From assembly GCA_020284085.1 (NCBI GenBank), contig JACEVL010000096.1, forward strand, positions 62,001-126,000: DNA of 64,000 bases. Reading direction: 5' to 3'. This DNA is from Aporrectodea caliginosa (taxonomy: Eukaryota > Annelida > Clitellata > Crassiclitellata > Lumbricidae). The position numbers and the translations under genes were made by a program. Numbering within the stretch: position 1 is the first letter of the stretch; each line of letters starts with the position of its first letter. Below, in pieces: positions 9,050 to 20,506 of the stretch. Below the pieces are notes generated by a model that saw only the letters and a list, made by a program, of their open reading frames with translations, searched no databases and was not told the origin of the DNA.

Positions 9050-11774
9050 AATCGTAATCGTAATCGTAATCAAGCATTTATATAGCGCCACTCAAAACAG
9101 AGGCGCTCCCGACCCGAGCCAGTCTCTTCACTGGTAAAGGGAGGTTTTCAGGCGCTTGCGGAACTGGTCAAAAGAAATAGAAAAAGGTCAGTCCTGAGGG
9201 ACTGAGGTAACTGGTTCCAGCTATTGGGACCAACAATAGCGAAACTCCTAGACTGGGCCGTAGAAGTACGCACCCGCGGGACAACCAAGTAACCACGGGC
9301 CGAGGACCGAAGGGAGGAACGACTGTGCAGAGAAGATACTGGGGTACAAAAGGCCCTAAGATAGTGAGGTGCAGACCCAGCAAGACAGCTACGCATGAGG
9401 GAACAGACCTTGAATTGGATGCGCTGGCTGATGGGGAGCCAGTGAAGGGAGTCACGGATAAAATAGGAGATATGGTCAAACTTTGCAATGCCCCCTATGA
9501 GGCGGGCGGCAGCGTTCAGAATGGACTGAAGTTTAGATGTATTTGTAGAGGAGAGACCAATGTACACCGCATTCCCATAATCAATCCTGGAACAGATCAA
9601 TGCATGGACCAAAGTCGTGATGGCGTGCAGTGGTAGTGATTGGCGGATGGCACGGAGTTGGCGTAGGTAGTAGAAACAGGAACGAGAGACACTATTTACG
9701 TGATCAGACAGAGAAAGGACAGGATCAAGAATGAATCCAAGATCACGGACAGAGGAAGAGAAGTGCATATTTGGAAACCGAAGACGAAGGGAGTCAGCAT
9801 CAACCTTGGCAAGCTGGGCACGACCACCGAGCCATATGTACTGAGTCTTGTCTTGGTTAAGACGAAGGCGATTTGAGGATAACCATCGGTCAAGAGCAGC
9901 TGAAGCCTCTAGAATACGCTCGACCATAACAGCAGCTGTGTCTGCAGGTCCATGAAGGTAAGCCTGCGTGTCATCAGCATATTGGTGGGATAGGACACCC
10001 AGTGGACCAAGGACCCCAGCCAGATCCGAAGTATATAGGACAAACAGAAGAGGAGCAAGAACCGAGCCCTGAGGTAACCCGTAAGAGAGGGGAACCCATG
10101 CAGAGCGGGTGGGACCAAAAACTACCGAGACGGAGCGACCAGAAAGAAATTAGCGGAACCAGAGAAGAGCAGAATCAGTAATCCCAAATGAGTTAGAGAG
10201 CCGGTCAAGAAGGATGGTGTGATCAACAGTGTCGAAAGCGGCACTAATGTCATAGAGGGAAAGTAGAGTGACATGGCCACGATCAACGGCATGAAATACA
10301 TCAGCCAGAAGACTCACCATAAGAGATTCTGTCGAGTGAAATTTCCTAAATCCAGACTGAAGAGGAGGCATTAGAGAGTGTAGGTCAAGGTAGTGAACCA
10401 GTTGTACAGACACACATTTCTCAAGAAGCTTCGAGAGGAAAGACAAGTTTGAGATAGGGCGGTAATTTGAAGGGGAGCCAGGGTCAAGACCTTGTCGCTT
10501 GATGGAAGGGAAAACCACAGCCCTTTTATGCAATGCAGGTACGTAGCCCTGGGCCAGCGAAGAGTTACATAAAATTACCAAAAACGGAACAAGTTCATCT
10601 AAAAATTCCTTAACTAAGAATGGAGGAAGTAAGTCAAGTTCACAAGACTTCGAAGAAGAGTCCATTATGAGTTGACGGATGGCATCAGGTTGAAGAGGCT
10701 TCCATGAAGAGAGAACAGCTGCAGTGGAGGAGAAGACAGGAGGAGGGGAGTTTTCCGTGGATTTGCGAGTAGAATCAATCTTAGCCTGTATAAAGTTGAG
10801 GTAATCGTCTGCCGTGAACGGGGTCTCAGATGGAGACGTGGAGGCTGTAGAGCGGCCAAGGACGTCCGCAATCGCCGCCCAGAGCCGACGTGGATTTCCT
10901 CTCTCCCGGTCAATCAACGACTCCCAATACGAAGTCTCCTTCAGCCGGAACTCACGATACATGTCTCGGAGATGGTTAATCCAGATGAGGCGGTCAGACG
11001 GGTCACTTGTGCGACGGTATTTACGCTCAAAGCGTCTAACGTTCCGACGAAGCAAACGGCAATGTTGGTCCAGCCATGGCTGTAACGGTCTGACTCGAGT
11101 TCGATGTTGACGTAGCGGAAGAAGGTCATCAATGAGGGGTCGTATCGCTGAGTCGTAGAGAGCGAAGAGGTCCTCACACGGACGATCGACCAGAGGCGAG
11201 AGGTCACCACAGAGAGGACTGCTGAGGAGGCCATCACGAAACGCCTCTCGATCAAGGCGCCTCCAACCACGGGAGTGGCGGAGAGCGAAGGTAGGCTGGG
11301 AGCAGAGGAGTGGCACAGTGTAGCGTAGAAGACCGTGATCAGAAATGGATGGCGGTTCAACAGTTAGATCAGAGATGCTACAGTCGTCGCGCGTGATGAT
11401 GACATCCAGCCACCCACCCAAGGCATGGGTAGGTTCTGCGACGTGTTGAGTTAAACCAAACTGTGAGAGAAGATCCAGGAAACGTTTGGTTTCTGGTAGG
11501 GAAGTGTCCTCCAAATGGATGTTAAGATCTCCAGTAATGAGTAGCTGGGAGTTGAATGTGGCGTAGACCTCTAAAAGGGAGGAAAACTCGGAGAAGAAGG
11601 CGGCAGTGAGAGGTACGGAGCCAGGGCGGTAGATAGCAAGAACAGTAAGCGGCCCTCTGGACGTAGCACAGGAGAACACGAGAGATTCGAACGAAGTCGT
11701 CTCAATTTCAACAGAGATCTTTTTGATCCGAAGGTTGTCTCGGAAGTAAACTACGATGCCCCCGTAGTTTTGTC
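9050..11774 (-). mobile_element. L2/CR1-like LINE, 2.7 kb, 5'-truncated, 9-bp TSD
   Basis: Flanked by identical CTATCCGTT at 9041-9049 and 11775-11783. The 3' end (low coordinate) carries a (GATTAC)n tail, and the 5' end is truncated inside the endonuclease. Removing the element and one TSD restores a continuous J1 frame across the site. The structure is classic target-primed reverse transcription. Its near-intact ORF makes it one of the younger insertions of the window. Confidence 0.96.
9148..11774 (-). pseudogene. LINE endonuclease-reverse transcriptase ORF, one nonsense codon
   Basis: One minus-strand frame runs from the truncated 5' end at 11774 to 9148, about 875 codons, with a single in-frame stop (TAA at 10150-10152). 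Endonuclease (AP-type): GGIVVYFRDN, ITGDLNIHLED, GGWLDVIITRDD and ISDHGLL; the first catalytic Asn/Glu region is lost by truncation. Reverse transcriptase: NYRPISNLSFLSKLLEK, FRKFHSTES, YDISAAFDTVDHTILL, GLPQGSVLAPLLF and YADDTQAYL (9968-9985). The C-terminal part has HALICSRIDYGNAVYIGLS and VGPNSWNQLP. The wording (SAAFDTVDH, LICSRIDYGN) is of the CR1/L2 group. Only the 5' truncation and the one stop break it, so loss was recent. The 3' UTR (9050-9147) ends in the hexamer tail. Confidence 0.93.
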
Positions 11775-11783
11775 CTATCCGTT

Positions 11784-12145
11784 GTGTGGCCGGTGTTCCT
11801 TACGGTTCTCATACTAGTCAACTATTTCTAGAACTTAAGTTATTAAAAATTGAACAAATTAGGAAGGCACAGATTGGTGAATTTATGTATCGTTACGAGC
11901 ATAATTTGTTACCAGTAATTTATAGACAACTCTTCCTCCGTGCCTCCGAAATTCATTCTTACTGTACAAGAAATTCTAAATTATATCGACAACCTTTTGC
12001 TCATCCAAACACTCGGTTATTTTCTATCAGATTTGCAGGGGCTAACGTTTGGAATAGTATACCGTTATCTATTCGTCAACTACCTGGTCTGCGTATTTTT
12101 AAGAAAAGACTACGCCTTTACCTCATTCAACAAATTACTTGAATT
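11784..12145 (+). pseudogene. CR1-type LINE ORF2 C terminus (J1)
   Basis: This is the continuation of J1 after the L2/CR1-like insertion: KIEQIRKAQIGEFMYRYEHN, then NTRLFSIRFAGANVWNSIPL, to a stop at about 12142. The R..G..vWN.iP block before the end is the conserved C terminus of CR1-type LINEs. Joined to 8383-9049 the reading frame is continuous. The 3' UTR extends to the (TTGAT)n tail near 12425. Confidence 0.88.
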
Positions 12146-12429
12146 CTTATTTTCTTTTTTATTGGGTGTGTTAGTTAAGTGTTAGTTAAGTTATGTTAGT
12201 AATTTTGTTTAATAATTTAGCCATTTTCTGGTCATCAAAATTTTCGTGTAATCACAAGAACCGGCTGTCATGAATTATTTCTGTTATTCACAATTATTAG
12301 CGGGATTCTTCATCCCTTCTGGGTCTCCTCCTTGGTATCCACAACTGATGTAATTACTGTGTTTTTTGTGCTATAATTGTACTTCGCTGGATCAGGAAAT
12401 AAACTGATTTGATTTGATTTGATTCTGTC

Positions 12430-13366
12430 TCTGACATATTTCTAAATTCACTGAAATAGCACAATTTGTAACTAAATTGCAGGGTCTACTTTTTAAAGGG
12501 ATATGATTTCGTACGACTCATGGGGTATACTTTTGCGCGAGGGGGATAGTTATAGCTACAAGCCGTCGCTATAGCCGCTGAGACGAATTTTTGTCTAAGC
12601 CGATTGGCCCCCGGAAATTTTACTGCTTATCCGAAAAACCACCGATAATATTTTCACGGAAACAAATTTTTGGCGGAAAAAAATTCAGCTAGAACACGCA
12701 CAAGGTTGTGATTATATAGTTTTTCCGATGGACCGCTGGGTTAGTAGTTTGAAGGTTACTTAGTTAGAGCGCAATAAGCGGTGAGTGTTGACGTCAGTTC
12801 ATAGCCATCCATTGTCCAGGCTGTTCTATGTAGGCTGTTTTGCATGTAATCCCGACTTCTACTTTCTGTTCTATTTTATTCAATTTCGGAGATTCTATCA
12901 TATGGTGTTGCTGTTATATTTTATTATATTGTTGGCATAGCAAAAACTTAAAAGTGCGTTGGATTATTGGATTTATTGCTAACTGCGTATTGTTTACTAT
13001 AAACTTTCTTGCGATGGCACACCGTCAGTTCGGTAGTAGGCTACTACTAGTACTAAAAATAAGGTAAAGTTCAGGCGGCAATAACGAAGAGAAAGCTCGT
13101 CAACAAATTCGTATGGTATAGGCTGTTTGTGGTTCCAAAGAATGATTACTTTGTAGAATGAATCAAAAGCTCGGACTTAGCCTATTAAAACTGTTGTGTT
13201 TCGTATGACTTGTTGTGCGTCACTAATAATGTTCATTTTTTATGGCACTGTAGCAGTTGTTCTGTCTAATTAATTGGCTTTTGGAACTCTCCATAGTAGG
13301 CTTAGATACACGTTTCTAACGAACTACATTTGAAGCCGTAATTTTTTACGGCTAACCGAAAAAGGT
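12430..13366. other. No recognisable feature
   Basis: About 940 bp between the J1 LINE tail and the X element. A 75-codon frame (12840-13067) is hydrophobic but has no homology I recognise. At 13336-13363, ACGGCTAACCGAAAA precedes the X element and recurs as ACGGCTAACTGAAAA just beyond its other end (27640-27654). Confidence 0.55.
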
Positions 13367-13879
13367 AGTTTACCCCTGCGAGTACCAGTGGGGTCAAAAG
13401 TGACCCCAGAGGTAGTTTGCATTAGTGCTGCTCAGCCCCCATAAGAGATATCTCAATGAAATTTTATGACTTTATAGGTATTCCTGTTTTGTACAAAATT
13501 CCAAGTTTTATTTTACAATTTCTATCACTAGATGGCGCTGGTATACCATTTATACACTGAGTACCACTGGGGTCATTTTTGACCCCAGTGTAAACTAGGG
13601 TGTTCCCATCCCTAATGGAGAATTTTCATGTATTTTTTTCTAATCCTCCAACCAACCATTTCGTGATGGCTTATATTGAGACTCTATAGCCAAAATATTT
13701 TGAAGATTGAACAATATTTAGGACTTGCACAAACCAGTTGAAATTCTGTAAAAGGGCATTTTTTCGATTAAACTATTTATTCTTAAATTATGCATTGGAA
13801 AAGCTTGTGCAAATAAGCAAATGTTTCAAGACCACCTGGTAGACTAGATTGTGCTCCCTAATAAAAATTGAGCAAGAGC

Positions 13880-14760
13880 ATTTATTTTTGGAGGCACAGC
13901 GCGAAAATCGTCGGAGAGGAACGATAGCCCGCAGTAGATAGAAACCTCACACTCAAGAAAAAATACGTGCTGAGGCTTAAAACAACTGCAGCAAATCATT
14001 TAGTGGAGACAAAACAAGCAGAACTTTGTGACAACATCACTACCACCAGAGCTGATATTCAGGAAGGAGATGATTTTTGTGATGGATTATTGTCGGACAG
14101 CAACAGTATTATCTTGTCACCTGATCCTGAGGAAGATCCGTGAACTTCAAAGCCGAGAGTGATATACGGTATAGGCACAGTGAATGTGATCACTCCTGAA
14201 GTGGAAGCAGTACTAGATCCGATAAAAGGGAGGGGAAATAAGGCTGCTCAAATATTTCTGCAATGGCTTCATCAGGACAGATCCAGGATGATCCGAGTTC
14301 CAACATTTAACACGCCGCACCACGTCTAAGAGATCATGCTGGAGATGATGATTTGCATCTATTATGTCTCCAAGTCTCCTGCAATAGAACTGTTTGGCCA
14401 TTTCAAAGAGTTCTAGCAACGGAATAGATCAGGCTTCTTTTCCATTCATTTCGGAGATTTTCCACAGCCCTTGATTATGAAAAGTATGGCATCCATTATC
14501 GCTCCATGGACAACAGTGTCAAGAGTTTGGAGTAGCACAGCTGGAAACATTCCAAGCGCCAGATAACTATTGTGAACTGCTGGAGCTTTCATTTGCTTTC
14601 TTTAATGGAACGTCTTACAGTGGAATGCATTTCTGATATCCATCAGCAATTCACCGTGCCCGCTGGATGGCCAGAACCATTAACTCCATGATACTGTGGC
14701 TATTCCGCAAACAGTATGAACCATTGCATCTAGGGTCTTCCGAATCCCGGAAGTCGTGTG
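13880..14760 (+). pseudogene. W transposase-like gene, decayed left copy
   Basis: Several frames carry pieces of a conserved protein that is better preserved in the right copy. The clearest is IHRARWMARTINSMILWLFR with KQYEPLHLG near 14655-14750. A [HR]ARWMA block followed by a hydrophobic stretch occurs, as I recall, in large uncharacterised protein families of cnidarians, arthropods and other invertebrates; I cannot verify this here. Stops and frameshifts are frequent. The rest of the gene (from about 16213) lies beyond the 1372-bp insertion. Function is inferred from its position inside an element with TIRs and an 8-bp TSD. Confidence 0.6.
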
Positions 14761-14840
14761 GTCCATAATATCGCGAACAAATAAGGAAGCATCTCAGTGA
14801 GGTCTGTCTGTTATTGGCTGCTGTGTAGTGTGTAATGTGT

Positions 14841-16212
14841 GAGTGTTTCTACAATAAGTGTCCATTTTGCTGTCCGCGGTATTTAACATATTTTTTAAAG
14901 CTTCTGTGACAACATATGACAATCAGTAACGTAGGTTTGTTTCAGACAACCCAACTAAAACTAAAAGAATTTTAAAATTGGTACGTTCACAAATTATTCA
15001 GGATGTTTTATTACCTCACAGTCGAAGAATTTCAACAGAAACTGTGTTGTCCCAGATGTGTACCGAAGTCGGAAAAACCTGTTTATTTCCAATTGTGCAT
15101 ATATAGCCGAACCGATAATTTACTATTCATTTTCAATAACATATTGTTTACAACATAATCCATGCTTAATATATTGAGTTTGAGTTTGTTTGAGTGAACA
15201 ATTAAATTTTAATGGAGCAAATTCCAGTGTCCTGCACCAAATATCAACTCCATGACGGCTACAAAACTCGTGGCCAACTTGTAATGGCTAGTGTTTTTTA
15301 CATTGTTTACCAGCTGATATTTGTCATTTTGTCATTGCCAATGCTGCTGGTAAACATGAGAAGTTTATCTTGCGTTTAATGTTTAAACAACAAAAAGTTA
15401 ACAATATTGTTGCACCGCGTATGTTTAATTGATGTTAACTCCGTGACGCAAATATTGAAGAACATAGAAATAAAATTTTCAATGTAATGTGTCCTTTGTG
15501 GAAGTGATAGGGTCCTGTCTTTGTTGCAAACATCATTGAAATTATTTTGTTTCGTGTGTGCCGGTTTTTGCCGAAAACTAATCGATTTGTCAACTCCGTG
15601 ACGCGCACCCACGTCATGCAGTCTACAGATTGTCATCGAATCCACATTTTCAAAAATCTAGCAGCATTTAAATGTTATAAATATAGTGCCCTAACAAACA
15701 TATGATATCTGTATTGTAATCGTCATTTCATCATCCTTATAAGCATCGATATACAATGAGTTGAACTTTGTTAATGATAATGTTTCTGGTAGCCTACTGA
15801 TCTCATTAATTTCTTCATGCGGTTTATGCTTCCTCATTACTTCTCCCATTTAGGGCTGTTTAATTTGCTGTTTTGCCTTGCAATTATGCCTCCATTGTCA
15901 GTAGGCTGCGAAAGTGTACCTTCAGCTGACAGTGACTGATTATATATTTCTCATTGTTGCCTGAAGACTCTTAAAATGAGAAAATCAACTGTGTGACGCG
16001 AATTCGGTGACGCTTGTCAACTCCATGATGAATTTTGAAAAAACACATTTTCTCAGTTTTTAACAGAAATATTGAATTCTGTGCATTGCTGCCTATCACA
16101 CATCTTGATATTATTAATATTAATAGATTAGCACTTTGAAAAGTACAAAAAATCGTTATTGATTTTTTCTTAAAAATCCGAGGCAAAAGTGCCACATATT
16201 GTAAAAACCCTC
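14841..16212. mobile_element. 1.37-kb insertion with inverted ends inside W
   Basis: The right W copy is continuous across this point (AATGTGTATGTCAGATA), while the left copy is interrupted exactly here. The ends are inverted: GAGTGTTTCTACAATAAGTG on the left, GAGGGTTTTTACAATATGTG read inward from the right. Flanking GTGT (14837-14840 and 16213-16216) suggests a 4-bp TSD. No transposase frame is seen. It contains six or seven copies of a word close to AACTCCGTGACGC. Superfamily unknown. Confidence 0.75.
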
Positions 16213-16419
16213 GTGTATGTCAGATAATGGGTCCAGAGCCCATCATCTGCATCTGCTTCAAGAAATTGTCTGTCCCCTTGCTTCGTAGTCTGCCGGCATA
16301 CCTTGACATGGAGGTCGCGCGGCAGCATGGACATTGGAAATTCGAAGACTGGTCTAATGTTTTGTTTAGTGACGAATCGCCGTATCAAGTGTTCTATGTT
16401 CCAAACTTACGCAATGGAT

Positions 16420-16580
16420 ACCTCCCCACACAAGAACAGTCGGACTAAACTTGACCTGCGAGGCGACAGGAACATTTTCTTCTTGCGAACCCCAAACGGT
16501 GTATTGCGTGAGTTTGCAAGAAGAAAATGTTCTAATCGCCTCGCAGGTCAAGTTTAGTCCGACTGTTCTGTGTGGGAGGT
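16420..16580. repeat. Near-perfect hairpin, 65-67-bp arms, within Tc1
   Basis: The arms 16420-16486 and 16516-16580 are inverted copies separated by 29 nt. The arm sequence is the transposase segment around VKFSPTVLVWGG, present once in sense and once inverted. The inverted arm also carries a VWGSQEENVPVA reading on the minus strand that belongs between FSDES and VKFSP. This is a local inverted duplication of the gene. Confidence 0.88.
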
Positions 16581-16626
16581 AAGACAGCCTCAGGATTAAC
16601 GCGACTACATTTTGTACCCCAGCATA

Positions 16627-16811
16627 TTTAGTATCTTATAACGCTTTATTAACAACTCGTTCCGTTACTTTAAAACCAACTGACCAAGTGCTTAAAATCG
16701 AGTGCCTAACGTGTACAGTCATGTCTCAGATCGAACTGTCCTCCTGCCGCACCTATACATACCAAGATACTACTGTAGTCCATATGACGTAAGAGTTCGC
16801 AAGATACTACA
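16627..16811 (-). repeat. Gypsy 3' LTR
   Basis: Matches the 5' LTR at 23882-24060 over its length, including TACCAAGATACTACTGTAGT. Each LTR has a private short indel: AACGTGTACAGTCATG only here, CTTGGTCAGTTGG only in the other. Confidence 0.93.
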
Positions 16812-16951
16812 TCCCTTCTTTTCTCATTAAAGTGCTAATCATTTAAACCAAATTACAAGTAGAGGTTAACAGCATCAAATTAGAACTATAAACTAACTGC
16901 ATATTAACTCAGAACTTTAAACTACAAATACAAGTGCCTTGCACAATAACT

Positions 16952-17992
16952 TTATAGTGTCGGGGTAGACAACCCTTCACTTGTTGTTAAAATAGTGGGT
17001 TTTATTCTGACCCACAAATAAAATCTTTCAGATAAGCTGGTTTCTGAGGGATTCTCGAAGAACGTCTTGGCACCATCATATCCGAGGTAGATGATGAGGT
17101 TGTATCGTCTGGATGATTTTGATGCATTGTGATCCTCAGGTCCATCAGTTCCATCCGAATGCTCAACGCCATCTTGATCCGACATCTGAACTTTCCCACC
17201 ATTGGTACGCTCGGGTCTGTAGTATTTCTTGACATGTGCAATGTTCCTGCGGTAATTAACTCCATCTGTTGACTGCACGGTAACCTCGTTTCCTTTTCGT
17301 TCTGTCACAGACTATTCTCATATATTTCAGAAGTATACGGTTTTGTCGTTCAACTTCACCGTTGGATTGCGGCCACAATGGAATTATATGTTCAGGATTA
17401 TATGTGGTGTCCAATTTATTCTGCTGTTTCTGTTGAACCCACACTTTATCTCCAATCTCAATTGCAGTATAACTAGCATTTCTCCTTCTGTCACCATATT
17501 CTTTCCCAGCCATCTTCTTCTTTTCATCTGTGATTCGAACGTCTTGAATATCCATGCCAGCAACAGCACGGTCCATGTCAATTAACTCTGGCAACTTTGA
17601 ACGAATTCTCCTTTGGTACAACAGTTCAGCTGGAGCTTTGCCTGTTGTTGAATGTGGTGTCGTTCGGTATGCCAGTAAGAATCCATTCAGTTCCTCTTTA
17701 AGATTCTTTCCTTGCAGTTGGACTATTCTCATATATTTCAGAAGTATACGGTTTTGTCGTTCAACTTCACCGTTGGATTGCTCGATTTCCAGACTCTGAA
17801 GATATCTTTCAAACTCCTCAGATGTAAAATTGGCAGCATTATCTGTCTTTAGAGACAGTGGCAAACCATGTGTAGTGAAAATGTCATCCAAACATCTAAT
17901 GACACTCTGTGATGATATGGACTTCAAAATGTTTACCTCAAAGAACCTGCTGTAATAGTCAACTACAACCAACAAGTATTCTCCATTTGAAA
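16952..17992 (-). pseudogene. Gypsy integrase core and C terminus, rearranged
   Basis: LVVVDYYSRFFEV (first catalytic Asp), LKTDNAANFTSEEF (second) and SNGEVERQNR (Glu) form the DDE core. These are followed by LLAYRTTPHSTTGKAPAELL and a C-terminal tail with VTERKGNEVTVQST. A 61-bp segment encoding QSNGEVERQNRILLKYMRI occurs twice, identically: at 17721-17781 in its proper place but lacking the preceding IPLWP block, and at 17310-17370 downstream with IPLWP still attached. The second copy throws the tail out of frame. A one-base deletion near 17990 separates this frame from the upstream integrase zinc finger. Confidence 0.9.
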
Positions 17993-18683
17993 AGGACCCA
18001 AAAGATCAGCGGCAAGATGCTTCCACGGTCCATCTGGCAGCTTGGTACGTTGCATTGGTTCAGGTGATGATGGTCCACCAACAACTTGACATTCATGACT
18101 TGAGCGACAAACTTCTGCGACTGCCTTGTCCATTAATGGCCACCATACCTTAGTTCGCAACCTTGCTTTTGTTTTGGTAATACCTTGATGTCCTTCATGC
18201 GCTAGAAGTATTGTTTTCTTCTGCAATGCCTTAGGCATAATAATTCTTGTTCCTCTTAGGACTATTCGCCCAACGGTTGTAATTTCACCCTTTACTGCTT
18301 TGAGGCTAGTGCAACACTGATTCCAATTGCCAGATTTGACTGCTTGTCTGATTTTCTCAAGGTCAGCATCTGTGTCACTTGCTTTTTCGATGACCCCGAT
18401 AGGAATAGCACACAATGCATCTTGTTCTGCAACAAACCGGACATATTCTTCAGCTACATTTGTTTCTGAGTCTAGACACGTACTCTTTTCAAAACTGTCA
18501 TTAAGTCTTGACAACGCATCGGCGTTGTTAGATGTACCAGGTCGATATACAACTCTGAATCTATACTGCTGCAAACGAAGAACCCAGCGTTCAATCCTAG
18601 CAGATGGTTTAGATCTTTTGCCATAGATCACTTCCAGGGGTTTATGATCCTTAACCAATGAAAATTCAATTCCTCCCAAATAT
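17963..18683 (-). pseudogene. Gypsy RNase H end and integrase zinc-binding domain
   Basis: GGIEFSLVKDHKPLEVIYGK and RPGTSNNADALSRLN are the RNase H end (ADALSR is the usual Gypsy closing motif). HEGHQGITKTKARLRTKVWW with CRSSHEC is the H2C2 zinc-binding integrase domain. AADLLGPF begins the core. The frame is broken from the upstream RNase H part by the hAT MITE at 18684-19151. Across that MITE the reading is continuous (FHVYL then GGIEF). Confidence 0.92.
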
Positions 18684-19151
18684 TAGGGAACAACCGGAAA
18701 TCGCTTCGGCCATTTGCCCCGGCCGGATATCGGTTTTTTCGGAACTATTCGCCTCGGCAAATAATACCCACGCAAATACCTACAATTGTGATATGATGAA
18801 TGATGATAGTATTAATATTTATTATTTAATAATTATTAGTTATTACCATGTAGTACATGTACCATTACTTCAGTTTATTTCTTCTAGTCCACTTCTGGGG
18901 CTTGAACATTCTATCTTTTTAGTTAAATTAATTTTATTTCCATTTTTATTTGAGTTTTGTAACTTTTGTTTCGACTTGAAGCTTTCAATTTTTTATTGAC
19001 AAAAAGTCACAAAATACACTAATAGAGACTTACAGTCGCTGTCTCTATCATGTAAAAAACGGTACTCGGTTCGTACCCGGATCCGGCAAATAGTACATCC
19101 AAATACTCGGATTTGCTACCCGGTAGAAAATGTCTACCCGGTTGTTCCCTA
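18684..19151. mobile_element. hAT MITE, 468 bp, perfect 14-bp TIR and 8-bp TSD
   Basis: The TIRs TAGGGAACAACCGG are perfect at both ends. The TSD CCAAATAT is present at 18676-18683 and 19152-19159. It inserted in the RNase H coding region of the Gypsy element. Subterminal GCCCCGGCCGG / TACCCGG words are repeated. No coding capacity. Confidence 0.97.
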
Positions 19152-19159
19152 CCAAATAT

Positions 19160-20505
19160 ACATGGAAACGTTCACACGACCAGACTAATGCAAGAGCTTC
19201 TTTCTCAGTTTGTGAATAACGTCGTTCCACATGTGATAAACTTCGACTGGCATAACAGATTACCCTTGGCTCGTTATTCTGCCACTGGACAAGAACAGCA
19301 CCAAGTCCAACAGGGCTTGCATCAGCAATGACTTCTGTCTTTGCATCTTTATCAAAGTACGCCAAAGTTTCTGCAGAAGCCAGTCGTGACTTCAGTTCTT
19401 CAAATGCTCTTTTGTGTTCATCACTCCACTCAAACTTAACGTTTTGCCTTGTCAGTCTTCTAAGTGGTTCTGCAACAGTTGCCAAATTGGGAATACATTT
19501 CGCTGAGAAGTTCACCAATCCAAGAAAACTTCGTACTTCAGAAGGTGTTTTCGGGTGTCTAGCATTTTTGATTGCTTCGACTCTTGACTGAGTTGGACCC
19601 ACACCTCGCTCAGTCAATAAATGACACATGAACTCTAATTGGTTCATTCGAAATTGACATTTATCTCTGTTCACTGTCAATCCAACGTCTGCAAGCTTTT
19701 GAAGTACTGTCATCAATCTCTGATCATGTTCCTGCTGATCCTTGCCATGGATGATGATGTCATCTGCAATGTTAACTGCTCCAGGACAACCCTGCAACAC
19801 TTGTCGTATGATGTGTTGATACAATTCTGGTGCTGAATTGACTCCAAACAATAATCTCTTATATCGGAATAAGCCAATGTGTGTTCCAAATGTACAAATT
19901 GGTCTGGAATCTTCATGCAATTTGATTTGATGAAAACCCATTCGAAGGTCAATCTTGCTAAATACCTTGCTCTGGTTTAACTCTTGAAGAACTTCATCAA
20001 CTGTAGGTATCGGGTGCCTTTCTCTTATGACGGCTTCATTTGACTGGCGCATGTCCACACAGAGTCGCACACCCGTTCCTTTGGGAACAACGACCACAGG
20101 ACTCACCCACGAAGTAGGTCCCTGAACTGGTTCGATGATGTCCTGTTGAAGCAGACTTTGAATTTCAGCTTCAACTTTATCTCGTAAACCGAATGGTATT
20201 CGTCTTACTGTCTGTGCAACAGGTCTAACCTCTGGATTAACATGTAGTTTTGCTTGATAATTTTTCAGTTTTCCAATACCCTCGAACAATTCTGGGAATC
20301 TAGATGTCATTTGTTCAACTGTTAATGAATTCACTTCTAGTCGACCATGGCCAATGTGAAGAACTCCCAGTTCTAAAGCTGTTTTTCTTCCCAAGATTGA
20401 ACGTACATTGTCATAGATTACAACAAATTCAGCCTCTGTGCTTTGTTTGTCAATTTGAGCAGCAGTAGTAAATGTGCCTAATGTCTTCAGTGCTGTCTTT
20501 GACGC
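19160..20505 (-). pseudogene. Gypsy reverse transcriptase and RNase H
   Basis: One long frame includes VSPVVVVPKGTGVRLCVDMR, FSKIDLRMGFHQIKL (first catalytic Asp), FRYKRLLFGVNSAPELYQ and NIADDIIIHGKDQQEHDQ (the catalytic x-x-D-D block, at 19746-19775 on the plus strand). VRSFLGLVNFSAKCIPNLA is the thumb, and VIADASPVGLGAVLVQW with YSQTEKEALALVWSCERF is RNase H. Length and order match a Ty3/Gypsy pol. Most catalytic residues are intact. Upstream (20400-20505) a frameshift separates it from the protease. Confidence 0.95.
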
Positions 20506-20506
20506 A

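Larger units (their letters stand above)
6630..12425 (+). mobile_element. CR1-type LINE (copy J1) split by two insertions
   Basis: Three blocks, 6630-7004, 8383-9049 and 11784-12425, are colinear parts of one 5'-truncated LINE. Block 1 ends inside the reverse-transcriptase palm. Block 2 resumes with GIPQGSNLGPILF and FADDTNIF. Block 3 gives the C terminus and a 3' UTR ending in (TTGAT)n at about 12397-12425. The interruptions are a TTAA-type element (7005-8382) and an L2/CR1-like LINE (9050-11774) with a clean 9-bp TSD. Sister copies of the family lie at 28984-31590, 42318-45745, 46080-54080 and 54080-54850. Confidence 0.93.
13597..16315 (+). mobile_element. DNA transposon W, left copy (inner end lost)
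   Basis: The outer end, TAGGGTGTTCCCATCC, is preceded by GTGTAAAC (13589-13596). From there to about 16315 the sequence is the reverse complement of 25600-27477, apart from insertions. Beyond about 16312-16322 it switches to Tc1 sequence and the far W end is lost. It contains decayed transposase pieces and the 1372-bp insertion at 14841-16212. Confidence 0.85.

Noticed and set aside
12840..13067. Hydrophobic 75-codon frame that could be a membrane protein
   Set aside because: No signal, neighbour or repeat supports it; hydrophobicity follows from T-rich codons.
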